Source: Ignavibacteriales bacterium (GTDB lineage: Bacteria > Bacteroidota > Ignavibacteria > Ignavibacteriales > Melioribacteraceae). From it: 64,000 nucleotides of DNA. A program made the translations under genes and the position numbers. Below the pieces are notes generated by a model, which saw only the letters and a list, made by a program, of their open reading frames with translations, had not been told where the DNA came from and did not search any database. The stretch spans positions 62,001 to 126,000 of the forward strand of contig JACKAB010000010.1 of assembly GCA_020635285.1 (NCBI GenBank). The letters run 5' to 3'. Of the stretch, positions 24,835-34,773 are shown in pieces (positions within the stretch are counted from its first letter, which is position 1; each line of letters begins with the position of its first letter).

Positions 24835-27207
24835 ATGACTAAAATTTTAGAAGTAAATAAAACTCAAACTAATTTAGAAAAGCTTGTTGTCTTTGATAGA
24901 TTAGAAGTTGGGCCAATTAAAATTGAGAAGAAAAGAATTGTTGCTCCTTACACAATTTTTAAAAAAGATTTTTCAGATTCCATAGAATTAATTTATAGTT
25001 ATGAGGAAGATGTCTTTGACCCAGAAGATGATTCTCATTTGAATCTTGCAAGTATGATTGCTGCACAAGTTGCAATTAATTATGGATTATTTTGTAAAAA
25101 AATTACTTTCAATGGATTATATGATAATACCGATCAAAATGTAATTAAAGATTGGATGGAAAATACCGCACGAGAAATTTATGTGAAAAAATTTCTTGAG
25201 CCAAACCCATTTTTAATTGGTGATGCTGTTAATCTTCCCGTAATAAAATTAAAAAAATATTCTTATGCAGAGCTTGAATTTATTGATGCTAACCAAGAAC
25301 CAATTAAAACTAGCTGGGAGTTTTGGAATAATGACAAATCTAAACACTGCGTTCTTTCAAGCGGCGGTAAAGATAGCTTACTAACATATGGATTACTTAA
25401 TGAATTAAATTTAGAAACACATCCAATTTTTATAAATGAGAGCGGAAGACATTGGTTTACAGCTCTTAACGCTTATCGATATTTCAAAGATAACGTACCA
25501 AATACCAGCAGAGTTTGGGTAAACTCTGATAGGGTTTTCCCATTTATGTTAAGACATATGCCGTTTATTAGAAAAGACTTTGCTGATGTTCGAGCAGACA
25601 TTTATCCAATTAGATTATGGACGGTGGCTGTATTTCTCTATGGCGTTTTACCTTTGCTGCGTAAACGTGGAATTGGTAGACTATTAATTGGTGATGAATA
25701 TGACACATCCGAAAGGAAAAATTTCAAAGGCATAACTCATTATGATGGTTTATATGATCAGAGCAGATTTTTTGATGAGAGTATGACAAGATATTTTATG
25801 CGCAAAGGTTGGGCGGTTGCTCAATTTTCAATATTGCGTCCTTTATCAGAAATGTTGATTGAAACTATTTTAGCAACCAGATATAAAGATTTAATTCAAC
25901 ATCAAGTTTCTTGTCACTCTGCGCATAAAGAAAAAGACGGAGAAAGAGTTAAACCGTGCGGCAAATGCGAAAAGTGTAAAAGAATTATTGGTATGTTAAC
26001 AGCAATAAATGTCGATCCAAAAATTTGCGGATACACTGATACACAAATAGTAGAAGGGCTAAAGTCGCTCGCAAACATTTCATTGCATCAAGAAGCCGCC
26101 GGAGCCGAACATCTAAATTATTTATTAAATGAAAAAAAAATAATTACTCTAGCTGCTGATAAAATTAAAACTCTAAAACCGCATCCAGAAGTAATGCAAA
26201 TTAGGATTGATAATGAACGATCTTCTCTTGTTTCAATTCCACAAGATTTAAGAAAACCACTTTTTGAAATTTTTAGCAAACACGCAAATGGTGTTGTTAA
26301 AAAAGTTTCTAGAAACTGGATTAAAATTGATGCGCGAAAAGAAGCCGATTTTACTAAGCCATACCCTTTTGAGATGGCAAATGCTAAACCCGGTAAAAAC
26401 ATTAACAAATCTAATACAAAATTATCAAGTAAGTATTTATGGTCAGAACTTACTTGGCCCGAAGCTGAACAACGCTTAAAAAAAATGGATGTGGCTATTT
26501 TGCCAACCGGCGCAATTGAGCAGCACGGTCCACATCTTCCTTTAGATGTTGATGCTTTTGATGCTGAATATTTGGCAAAAAAGGTAGCCGAAGCTTGCAG
26601 TGATCCTAAACCATTAGTTCTTCCCCTCATTTCTTATGGTGTTTCGTATCATCATGATGACTTTAAGGGAACCATTAGTATTACAAATGAAACACTTGCA
26701 AAATTAGTTTATGATATTGGAATTAATATTGCAAAGCAGGGAATTAAAAAACTACTGATTATAAATGGACACGGTGATAATAGCCCCACATTAAATTACG
26801 CCGCACAAATGATTAACAGAGATGCTAATATTTTTGTCGCTGTTGATACAGGTGAAACAAGCGATGTAGATATCGATGAACTTGCAGAAACGCATAATGA
26901 TATACATGCCGGGGAAATTGAAACCAGTACAACACTTGCAATACGTCCGGAAATGGTACAGATGAATAAAGCGAAAAAAACATCGTTAAATTTTACAAGT
27001 CGGTATTTAAATTTCTCTTCAATAAGAGGCGTTCCTTGGTATGCGCAGACTGAAAAAATTTCTGCAAATGGAACAATGGGCGATCCAACAAAAGCTACTG
27101 CAGAAAAGGGTAACAAAATGTGGGGAATTATGATTGCTCACTTGGTTTCCTTTGTAGAAGATTTAAAAAGAATGACTTTGGATGAAATTCATCAAAAAAG
27201 ATATTAG
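24835..27207 (+). CDS. PP-loop ATPase fused to a creatininase-family amidohydrolase
   Basis: 790 residues in two parts. Residues ~1-170 form a mixed N-terminal domain. Residues ~172-400 are an adenylate-forming PP-loop domain with SGGKDS at 176-181, LIGDEYDTSE, and a CGKCEKCKR cluster (Cys375, 378, 381) that looks metal-binding. A ~100-residue linker domain follows. From ~530 a complete creatininase domain has metal ligands in GAIEQHGPHLPLDVD (Glu562, His564), NGHGDN (His646) and HAGEIETS (His691). The first half recalls QueC-like enzymes and MurL, the ATP-using epimerase of UDP-MurNAc-L-Ala-L-Glu. Creatininases hydrolyse cyclic or linear amides, including MftE in mycofactocin maturation. A single chain that adenylates a carboxylate and also cleaves an amide is unusual. 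It starts 20 bp after the DUF1611 gene. The exact reaction is unknown. Confidence 0.82.
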   Translation: MTKILEVNKTQTNLEKLVVFDRLEVGPIKIEKKRIVAPYTIFKKDFSDSIELIYSYEEDVFDPEDDSHLNLASMIAAQVAINYGLFCKKITFNGLYDNTDQNVIKDWMENTAREIYVKKFLEPNPFLIGDAVNLPVIKLKKYSYAELEFIDANQEPIKTSWEFWNNDKSKHCVLSSGGKDSLLTYGLLNELNLETHPIFINESGRHWFTALNAYRYFKDNVPNTSRVWVNSDRVFPFMLRHMPFIRKDFADVRADIYPIRLWTVAVFLYGVLPLLRKRGIGRLLIGDEYDTSERKNFKGITHYDGLYDQSRFFDESMTRYFMRKGWAVAQFSILRPLSEMLIETILATRYKDLIQHQVSCHSAHKEKDGERVKPCGKCEKCKRIIGMLTAINVDPKICGYTDTQIVEGLKSLANISLHQEAAGAEHLNYLLNEKKIITLAADKIKTLKPHPEVMQIRIDNERSSLVSIPQDLRKPLFEIFSKHANGVVKKVSRNWIKIDARKEADFTKPYPFEMANAKPGKNINKSNTKLSSKYLWSELTWPEAEQRLKKMDVAILPTGAIEQHGPHLPLDVDAFDAEYLAKKVAEACSDPKPLVLPLISYGVSYHHDDFKGTISITNETLAKLVYDIGINIAKQGIKKLLIINGHGDNSPTLNYAAQMINRDANIFVAVDTGETSDVDIDELAETHNDIHAGEIETSTTLAIRPEMVQMNKAKKTSLNFTSRYLNFSSIRGVPWYAQTEKISANGTMGDPTKATAEKGNKMWGIMIAHLVSFVEDLKRMTLDEIHQKRY

Positions 27208-27216
27208 TGAGCCAAA

Positions 27217-28278
27217 ATGAAAATTGCTTCAATTGAGACTTGGTCTCACAAAATGAAATTGTCAAGTCCATATACAATTGCTTATGAAACTATTGACTCG
27301 ACTGTAAATGTATTTACAAAAATTACAACTAATAAAGGAACTGTTGGCTTCGGTTGTGCAGCACCAGATTTAGAAGTAACCGGCGAAACTGAAGAAAGTG
27401 TAATCACTTCATGTAATGATATAATTGAACCTTTACTGAAAGGCTCTGATGCTTTGCGCTATTCTTATCAACTTAACAAATTAAGCGAACCGCTTAAAAA
27501 ACATCCTTCTGCAATGGCGATGATTGATATGGCTCTCTTTGATATTATGGGCAAAGAAGCAAATATGCCAATCTATAAAATGCTTGGTGGTTTTAGAGAA
27601 AAAATGAAAACCAGCATCACTATTGGAATTTTACCAATTAACGACACAGTACAAAATGCAAAAGAATATATTAAACAAGGCTTTAGTATTCTTAAAATAA
27701 AGGGCGGAGCTGATGTGGATGAAGATGTTGAGCGAATGAAAAAAGTTAGAGAAGCTGTTGGTAAAAATGTGCAACTAAGATTTGACGCAAACCAAGGTTA
27801 TTCAGTTTATGAATCACTAAAATTTGTTGAAGAAACCAGAGATGTAAAAATTGAATTGCTTGAACAGCCAACATCAAAGCAAGAGCCTGATTTGCTTGGA
27901 AGAGTTACTAATAATGTTCCCATTATAGTTATGGCTGATGAAAGCTTAATGAATTTAGTAGATGCATTTAAACTTGCAAGAAGAGATTTGGTAGATACAG
28001 TAAATATTAAATTGATGAAGGTCGGAGGAATTGACGAAGCAATTAAAATTAATGCCGTTGCCAAAGCTGCCAACTTAGAGGTAATGGTTGGATGCATGGA
28101 TGAATCCGCACTTGGCATTGCAGCTGGTTTGCATTTTGCACTTTCTAAACCTAATGTAACTTATGCAGATTTAGATGGGCACCTTGATTTAATAGACGAT
28201 CCGGCAAAGGGTGCGGTAATTCTAAAGAACGGAACTCTTTATCCAACCAACAAACCAGGGCTTGGATTTAATTTATAA
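27217..28278 (+). CDS. Dipeptide epimerase (L-Ala-D/L-Glu epimerase-like), enolase superfamily
   Basis: 353 residues, muconate-lactonizing subgroup. Acid/base lysines are K162 in LKIKGG (K160-x-K162) and K265 in VNIKLMK. The Mg ligands are D190 (DANQGY), E216 (LLEQP) and D241 (ADESL). The specificity element DLDG (Asp318, Asp320) is the DxD that binds the dipeptide amino group in Ala-Glu epimerases. The family racemises Glu in dipeptides or N-acyl-Glu. It is last in the operon, 9 bp after the PP-loop/creatininase gene. Substrate could be L-Ala-Glu, another dipeptide or N-acetyl-Glu as for DgcA. Confidence 0.9.
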   Translation: MKIASIETWSHKMKLSSPYTIAYETIDSTVNVFTKITTNKGTVGFGCAAPDLEVTGETEESVITSCNDIIEPLLKGSDALRYSYQLNKLSEPLKKHPSAMAMIDMALFDIMGKEANMPIYKMLGGFREKMKTSITIGILPINDTVQNAKEYIKQGFSILKIKGGADVDEDVERMKKVREAVGKNVQLRFDANQGYSVYESLKFVEETRDVKIELLEQPTSKQEPDLLGRVTNNVPIIVMADESLMNLVDAFKLARRDLVDTVNIKLMKVGGIDEAIKINAVAKAANLEVMVGCMDESALGIAAGLHFALSKPNVTYADLDGHLDLIDDPAKGAVILKNGTLYPTNKPGLGFNL

Positions 28279-28426
28279 TATTTTTTTCTCCGTGAAAAAT
28301 CTCTATATTTTTCTTTTTGTTGCTCTTCCCACAACTATTAGTTTTTACCGATTTGTTTATTGATTGTTCAACTCCCCAATTTCCATTAAGTTTACATATG
28401 TAAATTTTAATATTATTATTTCAATT

Positions 28427-29386
28427 ATGTCAAAAATTATAATCGGTATTCATGGACTAGGCAATAAGCCATCCAGAGAATTATTAGAGAAGTGGTGGAA
28501 AGCTTCTATTGATGAAGGGTTGCAGCATATTGGTAAATCACAAATAAAATATGATTTTGAACTTATTTATTGGGCGGATATTTTAAATCCAAAATCGCTG
28601 GATGAAAACATAACCGATAAAGACAGTAAGTTTTTTATAAATGAAAAATACACACCCGCCTCAAAAGATTTTGTTCCATATAAAGTTGAGCCCAATTCAA
28701 TTATAGATCAAATCATTTATAGTCAGTTTGATAAAATTTTTGTTGATCCCAGCTTCAACAAAAATCACGAAGTAATTTCTGAGTTTCTTGTAAAAATGTA
28801 TTTTAGAGAAATGTCTATTTATTATTCCGAAGAGGAAGAATATAAAGATTACAGAAATATTATAATGTACAGAATTCTAGCCGTGTTAAAGAAAATATGA
28901 GAAAAATGAAATTTTTTTAATTGCTCATTCTATGGGTTCAATAATCATTTATGATATTTTGACAAAGTTGGCTCCTAAATTAAAAATTAAAATTTTATTA
29001 CTATTGGCTCCCCTCTAGGATTACCTATAATTGTTGAAAAAAAAAGGGCATTTCAAAAAATCAAAACAAACCCACAAACTCCAGAAGGAGTATTGGAATG
29101 GATAAATTTTGCTGATAAAGAAGATAAAATTGCAGTAAAATCAGAATTGGCTGATTATTATTCTCCCAATAAAAAAGGAGTAGTCCCAAAATTTATTGAA
29201 GTTACAAATAATTACGAAATAAACAACCATAGAAATCCGCACAAAAGTTATGGCTACTTAAGAGCAAAACAATTTTCAGAAGTGCTCTATAAATTCCTGA
29301 CTAAAGATATAACCCAATTTGATTTGTGGAAAGTAAAAGCGGCTGGAAACATTAAAAAGTTTTTCAAAAAATTTTTAGGTACTTAA
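28427..29386 (+). pseudogene. Alpha/beta hydrolase-like protein, frameshifted
   Basis: About 320 residues after correction. It begins MSKIIIGIHGLGNKPSREL (HG of the oxyanion region), has the nucleophile elbow FLIAHSMGSIIIYD, and continues TIGSPLGLPIIVEKKRAF and a C-terminal NNHRNPHKSYGYL with the likely catalytic His. Two single-base shifts break it: an extra A in the A4 at 28892-28895 and a missing T in the T4 at 28993-28996. Intact fragments are 28427-28900 and 29093-29386. I start at ATG 28427 because the upstream in-frame residues look non-coding. Its stop abuts the glpD start (TAA then ATG), so the two genes are probably co-transcribed. Substrate unknown. Confidence 0.7.
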
Positions 29387-30943
29387 ATGAATAGAAATGA
29401 AATGCTCGCTAAATTAGAATTAACCAAGCTTTGGGATTTTATAATAATTGGCGGGGGTGCTACCGGCATTGGCTGCGCCATAGAGGCGGCATCAAGAGGT
29501 TATAAAACTCTTTTACTTGAACAATCTGATTTTGCGAAAGGAACATCCGGCAGAAGCACAAAACTTGTGCATGGCGGAGTTAGATATTTACAACAAGGGA
29601 ATATTTCTTTGGTCCTTGAAGCATTAAAAGAGCGTGGGGTGTTAAGAAGAAATGCTCCTCATTTAGTTCATGATCTTCCATTTATTGTTCCAAATTACGA
29701 TTGGTGGGAAGGACCTTTTTACGGAATTGGTTTAAAACTCTATGATGCGCTTGCTGGCAAGGAAGGATTTGGTGCATCGAAGCTTTTATCTAAAGAAGAA
29801 ACATTAAAACATATTCCAACTATTGAACAAAAAGGATTAAGAGGCGGTGTAATTTATTATGATGGTCAGTTTGATGATGCTAGACTTGCAATAAATATGG
29901 CTGAAACTGCTTATGAGCAAGGCGCAACATTAATTAACTATTTTAAAGTTACCTCTTTAGTTAAAGATGATGATATGATTTGCGGAGTTGGAGCAACTGA
30001 TGTTGAATCTAATAAAGCTTATTCTCTTAATGCAAAGGTTGTAATAAATGCAACTGGTGTTTTTACAGATTCTATTAGAAAAATGGATGACGGTAATGCA
30101 AACAATATTATTGTTAGCGGTCAAGGAGTTCATATTGTTTTGGATAAATCTTTTCTTCCCGGTGATAGTGCAATCATGGTTCCGGAAACTGATGACGGCA
30201 GAGTGCTCTTTGCAATCCCTTGGCACAATTATGTTTTAGTTGGAACAACTGATACTCCCGTAGATGAATTTTTACTAGAGCCAATTGCAATGGAAGAGGA
30301 AATTGAATTTTTATTGAAACACACTGCAAGATATTTAACAAAAGATCCTACTCGAGCAGATATTTTAAGTGTGTTTGCCGGCTTACGACCATTAGTAAAA
30401 AGCGGCGAGGTAGAAAATACAGCAGCTATTTCCAGAGATCATACTTTAAATATTTCACGCTCCGGATTGGTTACAATAACCGGGGGGAAATGGACGACTT
30501 ACAGAAAAATGGCAGAAGACACAATTGACCAGGCTATTTTATTAGCTCGTTTGGATTTTGAAGAATCTGTAACAAAAGAACTCCGCATTCACGGGTATCA
30601 TAGTCACGCAGATGAGTTTGGCAATCTTGAAATTTACGGCTCAGACGCAATTGCAATTCAAGAATTATTGAATGAAGATGATTCTTATAATGAAAAACTT
30701 CATCCTAAGTTTAATACGGTTATTGGAGAAATTATTTGGGCCGTTAGAAAGGAAATGGCTAGAACAGTTGATGATTTTCTATCTCGCAGAACAAGAATTT
30801 TATTAATGGACGCAAAAGCAAGCATGGAATCTGCTCCAAAAGTTGCTAAAATAATGGCAAAGGAATTAGGACAAGATAATGTTTGGGTTGAAAATCAGAT
30901 TAATGAATTTAATGAAATTGCGAAAAATTATATTTTAAAATAA
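29387..30943 (+). CDS. glpD: Glycerol-3-phosphate dehydrogenase (FAD-dependent)
   Basis: 518 residues, full length. The N-terminal FAD-binding motif is IIIGGGATGIGCAIEAAS, followed by the family signature GTSGRSTKLVHGGVRYLQQ. Further pieces are DLPFIVPNYDWWEGPFYGIG and VSGQGVHIVLDKSFLPG, with the conserved SRSGLVTITGGKWTTYRKMAE. It oxidises sn-glycerol 3-phosphate to dihydroxyacetone phosphate and passes electrons to quinone at the inner membrane. It starts directly after the hydrolase stop. With the upstream glycerophosphodiesterase it could return lipid head-group glycerol to glycolysis. Confidence 0.95.
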   Translation: MNRNEMLAKLELTKLWDFIIIGGGATGIGCAIEAASRGYKTLLLEQSDFAKGTSGRSTKLVHGGVRYLQQGNISLVLEALKERGVLRRNAPHLVHDLPFIVPNYDWWEGPFYGIGLKLYDALAGKEGFGASKLLSKEETLKHIPTIEQKGLRGGVIYYDGQFDDARLAINMAETAYEQGATLINYFKVTSLVKDDDMICGVGATDVESNKAYSLNAKVVINATGVFTDSIRKMDDGNANNIIVSGQGVHIVLDKSFLPGDSAIMVPETDDGRVLFAIPWHNYVLVGTTDTPVDEFLLEPIAMEEEIEFLLKHTARYLTKDPTRADILSVFAGLRPLVKSGEVENTAAISRDHTLNISRSGLVTITGGKWTTYRKMAEDTIDQAILLARLDFEESVTKELRIHGYHSHADEFGNLEIYGSDAIAIQELLNEDDSYNEKLHPKFNTVIGEIIWAVRKEMARTVDDFLSRRTRILLMDAKASMESAPKVAKIMAKELGQDNVWVENQINEFNEIAKNYILK

Positions 30944-31001
30944 TTTTTGTTGTTCCCCTTGTAACATTGTACAGTTTCATTTCGTCTATATATTTAACTC
31001 A

Positions 31002-33411
31002 ATGAAAATTTCGAAAAATTTAAAAATGAAATTGTTTTTAATATTATTTTTTACTTTTACATCTTTTCTCTTTGCTCAAAAAACAAACCTCACCGGAAAA
31101 ATTTACAATCTACAAACAAGAAGACCTATTCCTTTTGTAAACGTAGGAATTCAAGGAACATATTTTGGAACAAGTTCTAATGAGTACGGAAATTTTAAAC
31201 TTGTCCTATCTAATGGTTCCTACAATTTGATTGTAAGTTGTGTAGGGTTTGAATCAACAATAATCAAGGTTTCAATTCCAAATGAAAATGAAATTTCTAT
31301 AAATCTCAAACCAATTCCAATAGAATTGCCAGAAGTAGTTATCGATGCTGATGAAAATCCTGCATATACACAATAATCAGAAAGGCTATAGCCAATAAGA
31401 AAAAAACAAATTGGTTTTAAAAAAATTATAATTATGATTTTTATTCTAAGAACATTTTAAATCCGGTGAAGAGATTGTTTTTATTGAAGAAGACGTTGGA
31501 GAAGGTTTTAAGATTTTACCAAATGATGTTAAAGAATTAAAAACTGAGCTAAGCAAGACTAAAAATATTTCTAAGCAAACTTTTCAAAACTCAGACTTAA
31601 ATTTTTTTGAAAAAGAGATAATAGATTTTACCGATGATTCTTTAACGTTAGGTAAATTTGTTTTTCATTTACCCATTTCTAAATTTGCTTTTGATTATTA
31701 TGACTATCTACTGCTTGGTGTTCAGCAAAGTAATAATCATAATTTTTATCAAATTAAAGTTATTCCTTATTCTAAAATACGACCAACATTTAGGGGTGAA
31801 ATATTAATTGATGATTCTTCATATGCTCTTGCTGGATTAAACCTAACTCTTGAAAATAGAAACCTGATGCCGTTCACAGATTTTAAAATGTCAATAATTC
31901 AAAATCTTATTAATTATAAAAATTATTGGCTTCCAAAATATTACAACATTGATATTGAAACTAATATAAATTATTATCACCTAATTAAGCTTGATAGCGC
32001 AATAACTTCTTTTGTAAAAGTATTTAATAATTATAAAATTAATTTGAACAAAGATGATCCGCTCTTGAAAAACATAAATCAAATTGGTGATACAACAATT
32101 CATTTTGATTCAAAATTAATTACTAAGACCGAAATGGATTCTCTTAGATTATACCCTTTATTGCTTAGAGAAACAAAAGCATATGAAGAAATTGATAGCA
32201 CTAAACGAATTGTATCTTCACTTAAGCTTGGTGGAATTGGCGGAGAATATATAAAATCAAATATTGAAAATCCAAAGGCTGAACCCGATACTAGTTTTAA
32301 TATTTTGAATGTTTTAAATATCTCGATTTTCAAAATAATCGAGTTGATGGAATAATGTTAGGATTGAAACATTCTGATTGGGTGAATAAATCTTTATTTA
32401 ATTATTCAACAAATATTGGTTATTCTTTTTCTAAAAAGATATTGAATCTAACTTGAGTTTGTTTTTTTTCCAGTAAAAATTCATTTGTCAATGCTTTAGA
32501 ATTTAATGCTAATTACAGCACTTTTGCCAATAATTTCTTTAACCCAATATTCTGAGTTTTTTAATGCAATTTCAGTTTCACTCGGATTTGAAGATCAATT
32601 CAATTATTATTTTTCCAGAGGACTTTCTGTAGGAGCAATTAAGAATATTACTAAAAAGACAAATGTAAAATTTAGCTTAAATATAGAATCACAAAGAAGT
32701 ATTACTGAAAAAAAATATTACAGCATATTTAATTCTAATAGAAAATTAAGAAAAAAAACCCTAAAATAATTGAGGAATGGATAACTGTATACTTCTTGAA
32801 TTAAATATAGGAAGCTCCCTTATAAATTTGATGTTCAAACAAATGATGGGTTTTCATCAAAAATTGAATATTCTTCCGAATTAATTGGTAGTGATTTTAA
32901 TTACTTAAAGGTTAGTTTGGGCAGTCAATTTTTATAAGAACATTTTACGATGAATTATTCTTCTCCCATATATGGCAATATTCATTGAGGTAAATTCAGT
33001 TCTTGGAAGTTTTGGACCACAGCATTTAACAACACCACAAACTGCAATGGGTGTGTTTTCTCCTTTGGGAACAATGAAAGGAATCCTTCCGTATCAATTT
33101 ATTGGTGATAAATCTATTTCAATTCATCTTGAACATAATTGGCGTAAAACTTTTTTGATATGCTGGGTATTTATTTTCCGGTTGCATGGAATTTAGAATT
33201 AACAACTGGAATTTCCGGATTGGGAATATGGAACGATAGCAATTATTTAAACGAGATTAAATCTGACGATTATTATTGGGAAATTTATAGCGGTATTTCA
33301 GGCATACTTGGACTGTTAAATATAAATGTTGCTTATAATAAATTAAGGGATACCGTTGTGCGCTTTGGATTTTCAAGTTTTTTAGAATTATATTTTAAGG
33401 AAATTATTTAA
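31002..33411 (+). pseudogene. DUF5686/carboxypeptidase-regulatory-domain outer-membrane protein, frameshifted
   Basis: A signal peptide (LFLILFFTFTSFLFAQ) precedes a carboxypeptidase-like beta-sandwich (LTGKIYNLQTRRPIPFVNVG, SNEYGNFKL, VSCVGFESTIIKVSI), then IIRKAIANKKK and YNYDFYSKN, the usual start of the DUF5686 domain. Coding then continues with PTFRGEILIDDSSYALAGLN and barrel-like strands to GFSSFLELYFKEII. At least six shifts occur (near 31370, 31410, 31455, 32335, 32455-32500, 32765-32985, 33150). Intact pieces are 31002-31376, 31867-32355 and 33160-33411. The family is common in Bacteroidota-like bacteria, sits in the outer membrane and has no firm function. Confidence 0.7.
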
Positions 33412-33644
33412 ATCTCATAATTATTATTTTCATTTCCCAAATAGAAATTTTTAAGTTCTTCGGTTTTTACAATTATTAAATTGGGAATAGGTGCAAATTT
33501 TACAAACTCTTTTGCATCTTCTAAAGTTTTAAAGGATACCTTAGGAAGATAAATTTCATCTTCCGTTTCCTTTATAATGTGATATGGTAAATTATAGTCT
33601 AACACTTTCTTTCTTCTAATGCTTGTAAGACGAATTAGCAGCAA
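33408..33644 (-). CDS. Small hypothetical protein
   Basis: 78 codons, no family recognised. The sequence is not low-complexity: it has a mixed core (DEIYLPKVSFKTLEDAKEFV, IPNLIIVKTEE) with a predicted alpha/beta character, and no signal peptide or membrane helix. Its end overlaps the convergent DUF5686 stop by 4 bp. The first ~12 residues may be untranslated. No clear ribosome site was seen, so the gene is plausible but not certain. Confidence 0.45.
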   Translation of the reverse strand: MLLIRLTSIRRKKVLDYNLPYHIIKETEDEIYLPKVSFKTLEDAKEFVKFAPIPNLIIVKTEELKNFYLGNENNNYEI

Positions 33645-33713
33645 GAAAGTTAAGTGTAAAAATTTTTCTCTTTATTACATATCAATATTTCTTTCTAAAA
33701 CTTCTCCGGCAAC

Positions 33714-34064
33714 TTAATTTCTTAGCTCAATTCCATGAGCATGAAATGCATCTTTACCCGATAAGTGTCCGGTTACAACCATTGATTTTGAATCATCCAT
33801 TCCCGGCGGAAGATCTTTAATTCCGGTAACTAACATTTCTTTGTTATCGCCATCAATTACATAAAAATTGTATGAACCGTCTTGGGTTCTTGTAGCACCT
33901 TTATCTTTTACAAATTTAACAATTATTGGCAAGCTTGCATTACTGTTTGGGTCAAACCTAGCAAAGCTTCCAAGCTCATCACTTGGTGCAAAGTATGAGA
34001 AATAAAGTACAGCAACTATAATAATTACTAGACCGGGAAGAATCAATTTTTGTATGTTTTTCAT
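33714..34064 (-). CDS. CcmE-like cytochrome c maturation protein
   Basis: About 116 residues. One N-terminal membrane anchor (LILPGLVIIIVAVLYFSYF) is followed by an OB-fold domain with KDKGATRTQDGSYNFYVID, LVTGIKDLPPGMDDSKSMVV and TGHLSGKDAFHAHGIEL. This is the CcmE pattern. CcmE carries haem covalently on a C-terminal His (HxxxY region), but this chain stops at IELRN just where that segment should begin. So either it is a short variant, a frameshift hides the tail, or it is only an OB-fold relative. I start at ATG 34064; an in-frame GTG at 34076 adds four residues. No other ccm genes are nearby. Confidence 0.65.
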   Translation of the reverse strand: MKNIQKLILPGLVIIIVAVLYFSYFAPSDELGSFARFDPNSNASLPIIVKFVKDKGATRTQDGSYNFYVIDGDNKEMLVTGIKDLPPGMDDSKSMVVTGHLSGKDAFHAHGIELRN

Positions 34065-34158
34065 ATATCTTTTCACTTTATATTAATAAATCATTTTTAT
34101 AAGTTACAAACATAACATTTATCAAATCCAATTTCATAAAATTTAGAAAGGTTTTAAA

Positions 34159-34712
34159 ATGGAATCAGCAGAACAGACAATGATAAATAATATTAAAATT
34201 AAATTTGGAAAATCATTAGAAGAATGGATTAAAATTGTTAATAAGGAAAAATTAACTAAACATTCAGAAATTTTAAAATTCTTAAAAGTAAAACACGGAT
34301 TCACACACGGTTATGCAAATTTGGTTTCTATGAAAGCTCGTGAAGCCGATGCTGGTTCTGTGGAAAACCAAGATGATTTAATTATTGATCAATACAAAGG
34401 AAAGGAAAATCTTAAACCAATTTATGATAAAATAATTTCTGAAATTCTGAAATTTGGAAACAATATTGAAATTGCTCCAAAAAAAGCTGCTGTAAGTTTG
34501 CGTAGGAAAAGACAATTTGCATTAGTTCAACCAAGCACAAAAACCAGAGTTGATTTGGGATTGAAATTAAATGATAAGCCCATCGCAGGAAAGTTGGAAG
34601 GTTCAGGTCCATTTGGAATAATGTGCACGCATAGAGTTAAGATAGCTGATCAAAAGATATTGATAAAAATGTGATTGAATGGTTAAAAGAAGCTTACGAG
34701 CAAGCAGAATGA
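34159..34712 (+). CDS. DUF4287/DUF5655-type protein, one frameshift near the end
   Basis: About 184 residues after correction. The N-terminus (NIKIKFGKSLEEWIKIVNKE, then LKVKHGFTHGYANLV) is the DUF4287 helical domain and the C-terminal half (PIYDKIISEILKFG, RRKRQFALVQPSTKTRVDLG) matches DUF5655. The frame as given stops at 34674. Adding one A in the A4 near 34654 lets it run to the TGA at 34712 with a sensible tail (DIDKNVIEWLKEAYEQAE). Function unknown; often annotated as a DNA-binding or transporter-related protein without direct evidence. Ribosome site AGAAAGG upstream. Confidence 0.75.
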
Positions 34713-34773
34713 TTCTAAATTAATTCAGTATATTTTTTATAAATCTAACTACAAAATATTTAAGGAAAAGCTC

